From Chryseobacterium potabilaquae (GTDB taxonomy: Bacteria; Bacteroidota; Bacteroidia; Flavobacteriales; Weeksellaceae), in assembly GCF_902728265.1 (NCBI RefSeq), contig NZ_CACVBR010000002.1, positions 186,001 through 250,000 of the forward strand: 64,000 nt of DNA, given 5' to 3'. The position numbers were made by a program, and so were the translations under genes. Positions 1 through 9,835 of this stretch are shown piece after piece; position 1 is the first letter of the stretch; each line of letters opens with the position of its first letter. Below the pieces are notes generated by a model, which saw only the letters and a list, made by a program, of their open reading frames with translations, did not search any database and had not been told where the DNA came from.

Positions 1-102
1 GTCATGGAAATCTTGGACAATTCCTTCTACCCTATAAGTTTGTTGTGCGTTTGTAAATGCCAACCCGCAAAGGATTAACATTAAGCTATATATCAATTTC
101 AT
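1..102 (-). CDS. N-terminus of a secreted/outer-membrane protein, probably TonB-dependent receptor (partial)
   Basis: The first 34 codons of a gene that runs off the left edge. The visible protein starts MKLIYSLMLILCGLAFTNAQ, a clear signal peptide ending at AQ, and continues QTYRVEGIVQDFHD. That is how Bacteroidetes TonB-dependent receptors with a carboxypeptidase-regulatory-like N-terminal domain usually begin. The gene directly upstream (309..665) is a small His/Cys protein of a kind often found in front of metal-related receptors, which agrees. Only the leader and about 15 mature residues are visible, so any secreted protein with this domain remains possible. Confidence 0.55.
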   Translation of the reverse strand, partial: MKLIYSLMLILCGLAFTNAQQTYRVEGIVQDFHD

Positions 103-308
103 TGTTAAATAGATTGATTAGGTACTTTTTATAAAGTACATTTTTTCGAAAAATAGATCGGATATATTATATAACAATTTATAACATACACTGTATGAAG
201 TATATTATAATGTCCTCTATCTCTTAAAATCATTAAGCCATTTAATAGCTAAAATTTTACTAATAAAAAACTTAAGAAATAGGATAAATCCAATAAGAAA
301 ATCTATAA

Positions 309-665
309 TTATGAAATAGCGGGAGGTCCCCGAAGCTGAAATGTAAATTTAGTCTGAGACCATATTTTCTCCTGAACGAGTATAATTTCTTCTACTTCAT
401 GGGTGTACGCTTCAAAAGAAAAGGTAAATTCTTCAGGAACTAAAGTATGTCCATTAGCAAGAAAATGACAAGCCAAACATTCTCCGGCTTTTTCCTTTGC
501 TATATTTTTGGAGATGGAATGTTCTGCTTTTTTAAGATTTAAATTCTTGAAATAATCCACAGAATCATGATGATGAAAACTTTGAAAAAATAACGCAATA
601 AAGTATATTCCAAACAAGAGCTTGGAAATAAAACCTTTACAATTTTCGTTTTTTTCAAAAATCAT
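309..665 (-). CDS. Small membrane-anchored His/Cys-rich protein, DUF2946-like
   Basis: A 118-residue protein with one hydrophobic segment (about residues 13-28), a His cluster (SFHHHD) right after it, a CxxCH motif (ECLACHF) in the middle and a C-terminal RGPP motif. This layout resembles the DUF2946-type small proteins encoded next to copper or zinc transport genes, where the His and Cys residues are assumed to bind metal. It lies about 200 bases upstream of the receptor start at 102 on the same strand, so the two may form one metal-uptake or efflux unit. The family is recognised by layout, not by strong identity. Metal binding is inference. Confidence 0.5.
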   Translation of the reverse strand: MIFEKNENCKGFISKLLFGIYFIALFFQSFHHHDSVDYFKNLNLKKAEHSISKNIAKEKAGECLACHFLANGHTLVPEEFTFSFEAYTHEVEEIILVQEKIWSQTKFTFQLRGPPAIS

Positions 666-735
666 ACTTCAAAATTATAAAAATAATTTAATTTTTAAAT
701 CAAATATTAATTAAAATTCCATTAACACTATAATA

Positions 736-2664
736 TTAATCAAGTTGTGATCCCAAATACTCCCATTCTTGTAGAGCCAATTCCAGCTCTTCTTTAGCTT
801 TATTATACGTTTCTAATGTTTCCTCAGAAGGGTTTTCTTTGGTAAAAGAACTTTCCATTTCTTGCACTTTAATTTCAAGCTCAGAAATTTTCTCTTCAAT
901 CTTTTTTAATTTATTTTGAATATTTTTTTGTTCTTTACTTATAATTGTTGAAGACTTTTCCTCAACAATTGTTTCTTTAGGAGATTGTTTTACCTCAACT
1001 TTAGGTTCATCACTATGAAGTTTGGCCTTTTCAGCAGAAATCTCTCTTATCGTTTCTTTTTGTCTGTACTCTAGATATTCATTAATACTTCCTAAAAACT
1101 CTTTCATTTTTCCTTCACGGAATTCGAAGATTTTATCACAAAGACCTTGTAAAAATTCTCTGTCGTGAGAGATGACAATCAGTGTACCTTCAAATTTTTG
1201 AAGCGCCAGTTTGATGATTTCCTTAGATTGAATGTCCAAGTGATTGGTAGGCTCATCCATTATCAAGGTATTGAAGGGGCGTAATAGCAATTTACAAAGT
1301 GCTAAACGATTTCTTTCTCCTCCGGAAAGTACTTTTGTTTTTTTTGTTACGGCCTCACCCTGAAATAAGAAAGATCCTAGTAAATCTCTTACTCTTGGTC
1401 TTGTTTCTTCTGTTGCAGCATCTTCTGCTTCTTCCAACACTGTTTTATTGGGAGTTAAAACTTCTTCCTGATTTTGGGCAAAATACCCAATATTGACATT
1501 ATGTCCTAAATTCCACATTCCGGAATACTCTTTAATATCTCCGGCAAGAATTTTAGCTAAGGTAGTTTTCCCTTGTCCATTTTGGCCTAACAGAGCAATT
1601 CTATCTCCTCTCTGGACAAAAAAGTCTACCTCATCAAAAATTTGTTTCTGCCCATAGGCTTTACCTAGGTTTTCTGCTTCAAAAATTACTTTCCCGGGAA
1701 CAACAGATTGAACGAAACGGATATTAAATTTCGAAACATCTTCATTATCGACCTCTATTCGTTCAATTTTATCTAATTTTTTAATAAGTGATTGTGCAAA
1801 AGATGCTTTTGTCGCACTCGCACGGAACTTATTAATATTATCCTCCATTTGTTTGATTTCCGCATCTTGATTCTTCTTAGCCTGAATAAGCTTTTCACGA
1901 CGCTCTTCACGCATCACCAAATATTTTGAATAATTGGCTTTGTAATCATCCACTTTTTTATTGTTGATATCAAACGTTCGGTTACAAACCGCTGTCATAA
2001 ATTGTTTATCGTGACTCACTAACACAATAGCTCCCGGATAATCTTTAAGAAAATTTTCTAACCAGATAATGGATTCCATATCCAAGTGATTAGTCGGTTC
2101 ATCAAGAAGCATGATATCATTTTTCTGAAGTAAAAGCTTTGCCAGCTCTATTCTCATTCTCCAACCTCCGGAAAATTCATCTGTGATCTTTTGGAAATCT
2201 TCTGCTTTAAACCCTAAACCAAATAATACTTTTTCCATATCACCTTCCAAATTGTAGGCATCATGGTTCATGAGTAGATCATTGAGATCTGTCATTTTAT
2301 TGATTAAGTCGGTATAAGAGTCACTTTCATAATCCGTTCGAGTTGCCATCTGGTGATTGACTTCATCAAGTTCATTTTTCCAGCTATTAATCTGTTCAAA
2401 TGCTTGCATTGTTTCATTCCACACAGTTCTTCCTTTTACAAAATCAAGATCTTGCTTTAGGAAGCCAATCGTAATATTTCCTTCAGGAACTACATTTCCT
2501 TCATAGAAGTTAATTTCTCCTGAAAGCATTTTTAATAACGTGGATTTCCCGGCTCCATTTTTACCTACTAAACCTACTTTATCATCTTTTTTAATTGTGA
2601 AATTCACATTTTGAAACAAATAGTTTCCCGAATGATGTAACCCTAAACCTTGAACAGAAAGCAT
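736..2664 (-). CDS. ABC-F family ATP-binding protein
   Basis: A 642-residue soluble protein with two ABC ATPase domains and no membrane segments. The first domain has Walker A GKNGAGKST (34-42), signature FSGGW and Walker B followed by DEPTNHLD. The second has GQNGQGKTT, LSGGE and again DEPTNHLD. Between them lies the charged linker that in ABC-F proteins reaches the ribosomal tRNA sites. The last ~100 residues are a Lys/Glu-rich coiled coil as in Uup-type members. ABC-F proteins act on ribosomes, in translation quality control or antibiotic protection. Which subgroup this is cannot be told from sequence reading, but length and C-terminal coiled coil fit the housekeeping Uup/YheS-like type better than a resistance factor. 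Confidence 0.9.
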   Translation of the reverse strand: MLSVQGLGLHHSGNYLFQNVNFTIKKDDKVGLVGKNGAGKSTLLKMLSGEINFYEGNVVPEGNITIGFLKQDLDFVKGRTVWNETMQAFEQINSWKNELDEVNHQMATRTDYESDSYTDLINKMTDLNDLLMNHDAYNLEGDMEKVLFGLGFKAEDFQKITDEFSGGWRMRIELAKLLLQKNDIMLLDEPTNHLDMESIIWLENFLKDYPGAIVLVSHDKQFMTAVCNRTFDINNKKVDDYKANYSKYLVMREERREKLIQAKKNQDAEIKQMEDNINKFRASATKASFAQSLIKKLDKIERIEVDNEDVSKFNIRFVQSVVPGKVIFEAENLGKAYGQKQIFDEVDFFVQRGDRIALLGQNGQGKTTLAKILAGDIKEYSGMWNLGHNVNIGYFAQNQEEVLTPNKTVLEEAEDAATEETRPRVRDLLGSFLFQGEAVTKKTKVLSGGERNRLALCKLLLRPFNTLIMDEPTNHLDIQSKEIIKLALQKFEGTLIVISHDREFLQGLCDKIFEFREGKMKEFLGSINEYLEYRQKETIREISAEKAKLHSDEPKVEVKQSPKETIVEEKSSTIISKEQKNIQNKLKKIEEKISELEIKVQEMESSFTKENPSEETLETYNKAKEELELALQEWEYLGSQLD

Positions 2665-2705
2665 GTTATTTTAATGATTATAAATGAATAATGAATTTTC
2701 GGGTG

Positions 2706-2713
2706 CAAAAATA
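2706..2713 (-). promoter_or_regulatory. Candidate -7 element of the ABC-F gene
   Basis: Read on the minus strand this is TATTTTTG, an exact match to the Bacteroidetes -7 consensus TAnnTTTG, about 42 bases before the ABC-F start codon. No well-spaced TTG -33 element is obvious. Confidence 0.45.
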
Positions 2714-2736
2714 CGGAAAAAGAAATGAATGAACTA

Positions 2737-2767
2737 CAAATAAAAAAACTCCTTTTACAAGGAGTTT
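2737..2767 (-). terminator. Rho-independent terminator after the DUF5715-like gene
   Basis: A 9-bp perfect stem (AAACTCCTT/AAGGAGTTT, 2746-2754 with 2759-2767) and 4-base loop. On the minus strand it is followed by an uninterrupted T tract. It starts about 20 bases past the stop codon of the gene at 2786..3406. Confidence 0.85.
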
Positions 2768-2785
2768 CATATTATCGTTAAATAA

Positions 2786-3406
2786 TCAATAATTTCTAAC
2801 CGTAATGTGATAACAACTTTGTTGTTTTTCTTTGATATAATAAATCTTTCCTGTATTTGCAAAATATTGCAAGACCTTTTCCAACGCTTGTTCCATTTTG
2901 GGATTGTATTTTAAAACATCATTAAATCTTATATAAGAAATATCAAAGGAATTTCCATAATTATGTGAGCTTAATCCTAAAGAAGCATTAGAATTAATAT
3001 GTCTTAATTTACACTGATCTTCCAAAGTTCGTGTAATGGACGTTACTGTAAAGGTATGTCCTTTTGTTTCTTTAGTAAACCTCATCCCTATTTTTTCTAA
3101 GATTAAGGAAGCCTTTGAAACCATCCAAGCACTGCTATAATTCAATTTTTGTACACGATATCCTTTTCCTTTCTTTTTGATTGCATGGAACTTTCCGTTA
3201 GAAATATACTTCCGAATAGTTTTGGTGTCTTTAAGTAATTTTACTCCAAAGCTCTTTGATGCATCAAGATGAAGTTTATAAAGAGGAGTTGGTTCAACCT
3301 TTAATACATCCATCAAATCATAACAGGATGTTTTTTTACTAGGGTTTTGGGAATAATGAAGATTAAAAATAAAAGTTACATAAATCATGCATAACAACCT
3401 TTTCAT
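2786..3406 (-). CDS. Secreted DUF5715-family protein, LAS-peptidase-like
   Basis: A 206-residue protein with a short hydrophobic leader ending near HYSQ. The second half has TSITRT, then SSHNYGNSFDISY (about 146-158) and a terminal CYHITVRNY. The pattern H148, D155, H200 matches the zinc ligands of LAS-type peptidases (M15 D,D-carboxypeptidases, VanY, DUF5715), so a periplasmic role in peptidoglycan trimming is plausible. It has its own terminator downstream and a TATTTTCG box about 25 bases upstream, so it is probably monocistronic. Zinc binding and substrate are inferred from the motif. Confidence 0.7.
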   Translation of the reverse strand: MKRLLCMIYVTFIFNLHYSQNPSKKTSCYDLMDVLKVEPTPLYKLHLDASKSFGVKLLKDTKTIRKYISNGKFHAIKKKGKGYRVQKLNYSSAWMVSKASLILEKIGMRFTKETKGHTFTVTSITRTLEDQCKLRHINSNASLGLSSHNYGNSFDISYIRFNDVLKYNPKMEQALEKVLQYFANTGKIYYIKEKQQSCYHITVRNY

Positions 3407-3528
3407 TAAATAGCCTTTTAAGTTTGCTCGAAAATAGTCATTTTTACAATATGATTCAATACCAAGAAAGAAATTGTGTAAATAACCTTTAAAAATACAA
3501 AACCCTCATCTTTTATTTCAGAGTATCC

Positions 3529-4143
3529 TTAATGTAGATCATTATATATTAGAAAAATTTCTATCGTATTTTCCACATCTAGTTTTTCATATATTCTTTT
3601 TTTATAAGTTCCTACGGTAGGGGGTTCTAAATTTAAAATACTTGCAATTTCAAGATTTCCATTTCCTTTTGCCAATAACTCGAAAACTTCATACTCTCTT
3701 TTTGATAATATCGTTCTGGGATCATTATTTTCTGAATTATTTCTCATTTTTTTTATAATTTGACGCGAATAATAAAATCCATCCTTAAATACATTATTTA
3801 CGGCATCAACTAAACTTTCCTCATCACTTAACTTGTTTAGGAAGCCATCTGCTCCCTCATGAATATATTGAATCGCTATATGTTCCTTATAATTTGAAAA
3901 TATGATAATCAACACATCCTCTTGAATAGTTTTTAATTCTTTAACCATTCCCTTACGAATACTTCCAGGCATATCAATATCCAGAAATATAAGGTCAAAT
4001 CTATCGATTTTTAATTTTTCTTTAACCTCCGGATAGTTGATGGCATATTCAATGGAGTAATCCGGGAACGTCTTATTAAGAACGAGGGCAGTTCCTACTC
4101 GAACCACATGGTGGTCATCTGCAATTAATATTTTTTTACTCAT
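3529..4143 (-). CDS. LuxR/NarL-type response regulator
   Basis: A 204-residue two-domain regulator. The receiver domain has the acidic pair DD at 9-10, phospho-acceptor D55 in IFLDIDMPG and the conserved Lys in FLNK near 106. The C-terminus is a GerE/LuxR helix-turn-helix starting LSKREYEVFELL. The gene begins 23 bases after the sensor kinase at 4167..7130 on the same strand, so the two are surely a cognate pair. All catalytic acidic residues are present, unlike the paralogue at 11667..12323. The target genes are unknown; the secreted-protein cluster just upstream is a reasonable candidate. Confidence 0.92.
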   Translation of the reverse strand: MSKKILIADDHHVVRVGTALVLNKTFPDYSIEYAINYPEVKEKLKIDRFDLIFLDIDMPGSIRKGMVKELKTIQEDVLIIIFSNYKEHIAIQYIHEGADGFLNKLSDEESLVDAVNNVFKDGFYYSRQIIKKMRNNSENNDPRTILSKREYEVFELLAKGNGNLEIASILNLEPPTVGTYKKRIYEKLDVENTIEIFLIYNDLH

Positions 4144-4166
4144 AGTGTGATAATATTTATATTGTG

Positions 4167-7130
4167 TTATAATTGTGGGTCTAAAATTATACTTACAATG
4201 GTTCCATGGGGAACATTGGCCTGAAAACGCATTTGTGTATTAGTTTTTTTAACTAATTGAACAACCATATGTAAACCTAATCCATAATCCTTAAACTCGT
4301 CCCTTCCCTGGAGAACCTCAGTATAATAATCCATTTGTTCTTGAGACATTCCTATCCCTTTATCAGCTATTTTAATTTCAACATACTTATCATTTATTTC
4401 TGTAGAAATTATAATTTCACTTTTTACCGTATGCTTTACTGCATTATCAATAAGATTATGTAATATTGCCCCCATCACATCTCTATTTATATTGATTTTC
4501 AATTTTTGATCACAAGAATTCTTGATAAAGGTCCCGTTCTGCTTGGCAATATTTTGGAATATTAATATTTTTTCTTGTACTAAGGGATAAAGCACATATT
4601 CCTCACTCTTAATATCAATTTTTTCTTTATACAATTGAGTATAGGATTTTAACCCGAGAGTAAATTTGTATAATTGCTCGGCCGATTCATAAATGCTCTC
4701 AAAATATTCTTTTTGAACAGAAGGACTGTCTATTTCACGAAGCTGTTGTGATAGTAAAGAGATAAATCTTAAAGGACTGGTAATGTCATGACTTATTGAT
4801 TCTACCAACTGTTGTTGATATTGGGACTCATTTTTCAGTTTGATTTTGGTTATCGTAAGATTATGACTTGTTTTTTTCAGCTTTTTATTCAAAGAATATG
4901 TTCTTATTCTTATAAGAAAAACAATGATTGTAAGTCCTAAAGCAATAACTAAAATCCGAAATAAAAAGGTTTCATAAAATCGCGGAAGAATCTCAACACC
5001 TACTTTTTTATAAGCAAAAGTCCCGTTTTCTGAAGTTATAAATCGAACCAATAAGTTATATTTTCCGGGTGGCATCTTATTGATCGTATATTTTCTATCA
5101 TTATTAATCACTTTCCATTCTCCCCTATTATCTTTTTCCAGCTTGGCTTCCATATAAGTATTTTCTATGTCCTTATAATAATAAGGAATGTCTATATATA
5201 TATCGGTCACTTTATAGGTTCCGTCAATCGAAAGATTATTTTTAAAAGCTATTGGTTTATTATCAATAGATGCTCTTTCAATAAAGATATGATCCTGCTT
5301 TGGAAAATATGTTTTTATTTCATCAGGGTTAAAAAAAACAAATCCTTCCATGGAAGGAAAAACAAAGTCTCCATCTTCCAATATATTAGCAGCTGGAGTA
5401 GAACTTCCATTAAATTCATTATTTAAAAAACCATGTTCAGTAGTATATCTATAATAATTTACTTGAGTTTTTTTATCCTTGACATAGTTGAGTAATTTTT
5501 TTTTAGCAATCTTAAATAATCCGTTATTGGAACTGATCCAAAAATCATTTTTATGATCTTCCAAAATCATATGTGCTTCTGCTAAATAATTATTTCTATC
5601 ATTAGGCAGCTTAAAAAGTGTATTATTTTTAAAGAAAAAAAATCCATTCCCATGTGTAGTAACCCAAAGATTTCCATCTTTAGTTTTTATAATATTCTTA
5701 ATGGAGATATTGGCAGCAAGTTTTTTTTCTATTTTATTTTTTTTAACAGAGACTAAATACAATCCATCATCACATCCTACATATAACAAATCATCATTTA
5801 AGCTCAATATAACATTCACACCGGAAGGAAATAATATTTTATTTCTAATACAACTAAAACTTTCATCAGTAAAAAAATACAAGAAGCGTGGAGCCATTTT
5901 GGTATCGAAAACCGTCATCATATGTTCTTTTCCACTTTTAAAAACGGCTTTCATTCTCCTGAAATAATTAATAGAATCTTCTTTAATAAAATTTGACTTT
6001 TTACTACGTATCCGAATCTTAGAGAAATACTCATAAATCAAATTATGAGAACTATCATACAAAATAGCCCTAGGATCCATTCCTCTTTTATAGGGAAATA
6101 TAAGTCTAGTTTTATCTCTATAATATTCAATCCCCTCTTGAGTAATAACAGAATTTTTACTGTATGGTAAAGCTGCATATATAGACTCCTGGGCATAAGG
6201 AATTTTTTTTTGAGAAGTGTAAAATTTTGTAAGAGTCAAAATATTAAGTCCTTTTGTAAGAGTCCCCATATATAATTTCCCAAATTCTTCATCGTAAAAC
6301 ATAGATGTTGAGAATTCTCTTTCAAGATTATCATATTTAACTAGATGCACTAACACCAATTTATTATTAATCAACTTACTTATATAAATATTCCCGCCAT
6401 TAAGAATAAAAACTTGGTTGGTTATCGAGTGCCAATAAATGTTAGATTTAGGATCATTATATAATGTCGGAGTATTATCATAATATGCTTTTCCTTCATG
6501 AAAAAATACTGTTCTTCTTCGTTCTGGCTCCGCTATAAATAAATAGTCATTATGGGAGAAAATACTTCTTAAATTTTTGGAAGTATATCTAAAATTTATA
6601 TTTTCTTTTTTTAATTTATCTTTATTTTCAAACTCAATATCCCCGTCATTATTTAAATAATATATTCCTGAACCTATCTTAATAAAAAAAGAATCAATAC
6701 TATTATCATTTAATAAACTATTTTTTACTAGCCTATAGTATTTATTTTTAATAAAAGAACTGTCATCTTTTTTCTTGGACCACATTGGATTTCTTTTAGA
6801 TATAATGACACTCCGATCATCATGAAGAACTGGAACACTTATACTATCCTTATCCACATTTCCGAAAAAATTACCCCCATATATTCTATCAAAATTCTTA
6901 TAGATTAGAAACTTTTTTCCATCGTATTTTAGTAACCCAGATTTTGTAGAAAACCATATAAAGCCATACTTATCTTTAATGATATCAATAATGCTATTTT
7001 GTGGCAACTCTTCCCCATTACCACTTCCATACCCGTTTCCATACCATTTATAACTGTAATTTTGAGTATGTGCCTGTATAAAAAATAAGAGAAAAAGTAA
7101 ACAATATAGCCTCATTTGTGATATTCCCAT
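4167..7130 (-). CDS. Two-component sensor histidine kinase with beta-propeller sensor region
   Basis: A 987-residue membrane kinase. A signal segment (RLYCLLFLLFFIQAHTQ) leads into about 650 periplasmic residues with propeller-type repeats of the form 'DKYGFIWFSTKSGLLKYDG' and 'DGNLWVTTHGNGFFFF', then a Y_Y_Y-type domain. One transmembrane helix lies near 725-745. The cytoplasmic part has SHDITSPLRF with phospho-acceptor H781, N box LIDNAVKH, ADKGIGMS and GLGLHMV. There is no fused receiver or AraC domain, so it is a classical kinase for the neighbouring regulator rather than a hybrid. Two ATG starts five codons apart (7130, 7115) are possible; the second leads directly into the signal peptide. 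Ligand unknown; such sensors in Bacteroidetes often respond to saccharides. Confidence 0.9.
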   Translation of the reverse strand: MGISQMRLYCLLFLLFFIQAHTQNYSYKWYGNGYGSGNGEELPQNSIIDIIKDKYGFIWFSTKSGLLKYDGKKFLIYKNFDRIYGGNFFGNVDKDSISVPVLHDDRSVIISKRNPMWSKKKDDSSFIKNKYYRLVKNSLLNDNSIDSFFIKIGSGIYYLNNDGDIEFENKDKLKKENINFRYTSKNLRSIFSHNDYLFIAEPERRRTVFFHEGKAYYDNTPTLYNDPKSNIYWHSITNQVFILNGGNIYISKLINNKLVLVHLVKYDNLEREFSTSMFYDEEFGKLYMGTLTKGLNILTLTKFYTSQKKIPYAQESIYAALPYSKNSVITQEGIEYYRDKTRLIFPYKRGMDPRAILYDSSHNLIYEYFSKIRIRSKKSNFIKEDSINYFRRMKAVFKSGKEHMMTVFDTKMAPRFLYFFTDESFSCIRNKILFPSGVNVILSLNDDLLYVGCDDGLYLVSVKKNKIEKKLAANISIKNIIKTKDGNLWVTTHGNGFFFFKNNTLFKLPNDRNNYLAEAHMILEDHKNDFWISSNNGLFKIAKKKLLNYVKDKKTQVNYYRYTTEHGFLNNEFNGSSTPAANILEDGDFVFPSMEGFVFFNPDEIKTYFPKQDHIFIERASIDNKPIAFKNNLSIDGTYKVTDIYIDIPYYYKDIENTYMEAKLEKDNRGEWKVINNDRKYTINKMPPGKYNLLVRFITSENGTFAYKKVGVEILPRFYETFLFRILVIALGLTIIVFLIRIRTYSLNKKLKKTSHNLTITKIKLKNESQYQQQLVESISHDITSPLRFISLLSQQLREIDSPSVQKEYFESIYESAEQLYKFTLGLKSYTQLYKEKIDIKSEEYVLYPLVQEKILIFQNIAKQNGTFIKNSCDQKLKININRDVMGAILHNLIDNAVKHTVKSEIIISTEINDKYVEIKIADKGIGMSQEQMDYYTEVLQGRDEFKDYGLGLHMVVQLVKKTNTQMRFQANVPHGTIVSIILDPQL

Positions 7131-7143
7131 CGTGTTTTCGTGA

Positions 7144-7151
7144 CAAATATA
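7144..7151 (-). promoter_or_regulatory. Candidate -7 element of the sensor-kinase/regulator operon
   Basis: On the minus strand it reads TATATTTG, a perfect TAnnTTTG box, 13 bases before the first ATG of the kinase gene. Confidence 0.5.
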
Positions 7152-7290
7152 GCGAACTACACCTATATAAATGTAATAATAAATCTACAAAAAAAACACC
7201 ACATAATGACAATTTCAATTGAAAATATTAAAAATACTTATAAGGAATTTTTATGAAAAGTATATTTCCCGGAAGGTATATTGATCTAAA

Positions 7291-7322
7291 AAACAAAATT
7301 CCGGAGAAGATTATCTCCGGAA
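7291..7322 (-). terminator. Terminator after the first FISUMP gene
   Basis: Perfect 9-bp stem TTCCGGAGA/TCTCCGGAA (7299-7307 with 7314-7322), 6-base loop. On the minus strand a TTTTGTTTTTT tract follows. It lies about 100 bases beyond the stop of the gene at 7425..9323. Confidence 0.8.
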
Positions 7323-7424
7323 CAAAAATACATTAAGGATGATGAATGATGTATCTACACTAATTTATAATTTTTATATAATGTATTTTTTATATTATAT
7401 TAAATTAAAATAAATACTATTCAT

Positions 7425-9323
7425 TTATTCTTGGATACAACGAACCGGTTGACCATTGGTTTTTTTATCCGAACGTGCAGGAAATATCTCACCTGATAAA
7501 AGATTAAAGTTATGGCCATAGGCATTAGTATTATCAATAGCTGTACTACTTGAGTAACCACCTCCTAATCCTCGGTTTTCCAAGGATCCATTATTGATAG
7601 AGCGTCCTCCAGTAGCCGGTAGTGTTATTTTATTATTTCCGCAAGTATAAATAAGAGCAGATCCAAAATTGGAAGCACTATTGGTGAAGGAACCTGTTTT
7701 ACTAACAGTACTATTATTTCTTAGAGCACCCCATTCGTTTCTTGTTGGGACACGGAATCCTGAAGGGCATGGATCATTTGCTGTTTTCATAGGAGCATTT
7801 TCATTTCCACTTCCATTCCAAGACAAATCAGGAGCATAAAACGCAGCATCCCATCCACTTATAGCACCTGCTGGCGTATCAGCGTCCGCTACAATCGTAC
7901 TACTTCCCCACTGGTAATAATTTCCATGAATTTGCTTTATAGGAATATCCGGATCAAGACTTGTATCTGCTCCTAAATTATGTGCCATCCAGACTTTCGT
8001 CGTATTATTCCCCATACACATCGTCACTACACTTCCGCCTCCCGCTGTGGTCACTACTGTACTTACATTACATGAGACATTGCCAAAACTAATAGGAATA
8101 GACATCGTCAAGGCACTGGTTGGAATACCCGAGATAGTATATATAAAATTCCCATTTCCGGTGGCTAATGTTCCCGCAGGCAGTGTAAAGGTTAAACCAT
8201 TTTGGCTAAACTGTTGCTGAGGATAAGAGTCACCATTTCCTCCTGTGTAAGGAATAGTAAGAGTGCCCGTATAAGACTGCCCTTGAATGATAGATGCCGG
8301 AGAGAATACACCGTTACCACAATCTATTGAAGTAACACTTGCAGTAAAATCATCTACATCCACCGTAAATGTACACGTTTTTTCTCCTACCGTAATGTTA
8401 AAACTAGCCGTACCCGCACCTGAAGGTATACCAGTAATCTCAAATACCAAAGAACCATTCCCATCAGAGATAAATCCATCATTTATATGGGCAACTAACC
8501 CGGTTACTCCCGTAGAATTAAAGTTCCCCGCAAAGTGCGTTCCATTATGGCCTCCCGAATAAGGGATAGTGGTAGTTACTCCACTTACTATAATTCCGGA
8601 ATGTAAAGCGCCTGAAGTAGTTGCGTTTGCGCATTGAAGATCATCAATAATTCCGGTAGCAACATTTGTCGAGCATAACGAGCCCCAATTAGGGGTAGTA
8701 GGAGCAACAGAATCATTGATCATTAAGCATCCTTTATTCGCACCAAAACAATCTGTACAAAAAACAACAAGGCCATACAAAGGATTCTGTATCGCATCCA
8801 TCTGAACTTTAGTCATTCGCGGAGGCAAAAGTCCAAGGGTAGTACTGGTAAGATCCAATATGGCTGAAGGATCGGGAGAGCTTGTCCCCATCCCAATTCT
8901 TCCACCGGTAAAACCTAAATTATTTCCATCCATTATAACATGACGTGTACTAGATAAAGTTCCATCTGAGTTATAGATATTACTACTACTCCCCAATTTT
9001 TTCCACCGATTTTGACCAGCATCAAAATAATAGAATCCGACCTCATCAATTTGAACCGTCTGTCCTATCTGATTGGCATTACTGGCAGGTTGCGTAACAA
9101 ATACTATAACACCATTCTGATTTGATCCATACGTTCCTAAGGTGGAAGCAGTAAAAAGAACATCTCCCGTGAGTTTAGGAACAAGAATCCCTTCGGGTAA
9201 ACTACCATCGGTATTTTTTGCCACAATATCTACAGTGGCCTTCGGAGAAGGGGTGTTTATCCCAACCTGTCCCGAAGTCATTATACCAATAAAAACTAAA
9301 GGTAATAATTTTCTCTTTTTCAT
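7425..9323 (-). CDS. Secreted FISUMP-domain protein with two Ig-like repeats
   Basis: A 632-residue secreted protein. The ATG at 9323 is chosen because an upstream in-frame start would be TTG and only adds three residues before the signal peptide (MKKRKLLPLVFIGIMTSGQ). The mature head VGINTPSPKATVDIVA is shared with other genes nearby. About 230-430 hold two ~90-residue repeats of similar plan (IPYSGGHNGTHF... and IPYTGGNGDSYP...). The C-terminal ~190 residues are a Fibrobacter-succinogenes-major-paralogue (FISUMP) domain: KVWMAHNLGAD, GNYYQWG, NDPCPSGFRVPTRNEWG and a final PVRCIQE. FISUMP proteins are cell-surface proteins of Bacteroidetes and Fibrobacteres with no settled biochemical role. 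Confidence 0.85.
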   Translation of the reverse strand: MKKRKLLPLVFIGIMTSGQVGINTPSPKATVDIVAKNTDGSLPEGILVPKLTGDVLFTASTLGTYGSNQNGVIVFVTQPASNANQIGQTVQIDEVGFYYFDAGQNRWKKLGSSSNIYNSDGTLSSTRHVIMDGNNLGFTGGRIGMGTSSPDPSAILDLTSTTLGLLPPRMTKVQMDAIQNPLYGLVVFCTDCFGANKGCLMINDSVAPTTPNWGSLCSTNVATGIIDDLQCANATTSGALHSGIIVSGVTTTIPYSGGHNGTHFAGNFNSTGVTGLVAHINDGFISDGNGSLVFEITGIPSGAGTASFNITVGEKTCTFTVDVDDFTASVTSIDCGNGVFSPASIIQGQSYTGTLTIPYTGGNGDSYPQQQFSQNGLTFTLPAGTLATGNGNFIYTISGIPTSALTMSIPISFGNVSCNVSTVVTTAGGGSVVTMCMGNNTTKVWMAHNLGADTSLDPDIPIKQIHGNYYQWGSSTIVADADTPAGAISGWDAAFYAPDLSWNGSGNENAPMKTANDPCPSGFRVPTRNEWGALRNNSTVSKTGSFTNSASNFGSALIYTCGNNKITLPATGGRSINNGSLENRGLGGGYSSSTAIDNTNAYGHNFNLLSGEIFPARSDKKTNGQPVRCIQE

Positions 9324-9835
9324 TGTTTTCAAGTGTATTATGAGTTATTAGTGAAGCACAACATATTTGTGCTTTCTTCAAAAAATTCATTTTGTTTTTG
9401 AAAACCCAAAGAATAAAACTCCCAATGATTATTTATTGTTGAACTATTTAGTAAAATCCCAGAGGTACGATTTCCTTTTGGATCTCGTGTATCACATTAC
9501 AATGAAAACATTTTATTTATAGTGTATATACAATCATTCATACATCTCAATGTGATCTGAATTAGAAAATAGAATAAATATTTCCGGTTATTTTTTCCTT
9601 TGTTTTTTATATTTAACAAAAGTCGTTTTTATTTGAGCTAAAATACAGACCATTCCATTTTAAGAATGAATGGATTCAATGATACGATTGTAGAATTACG
9701 ATGACACGAAAACTTTTTGGCAACTCCAGCTTTATTTCTATATTCCTATAAATAAGGCGTTCTGCCTCTTCCATTAAAATCTGACAGAAACGCCTTAATA
9801 AAATAGTAATAATATAATCCTTCTTTAAAAACGAT
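9324..9835. other. Intergenic stretch upstream of the FISUMP gene
   Basis: No convincing gene. It should contain the FISUMP promoter and, at 9754-9796, a terminator of the next upstream gene. Around 9665-9710 it holds a ~45-base stretch (ATGAATGG..GATTGTA.AATTAC.ATGACA) that recurs in diverged form at about 16083-16130. Confidence 0.5.
9754..9796 (-). terminator. Probable terminator after the 9836..10597 gene
   Basis: AAGGCGTTCTG (9754-9764) pairs with CAGAAACGCCTT (9785-9796) with one bulged base. A moderately T-rich TTATTTATAG follows on the minus strand, about 40 bases past the stop codon. Confidence 0.6.
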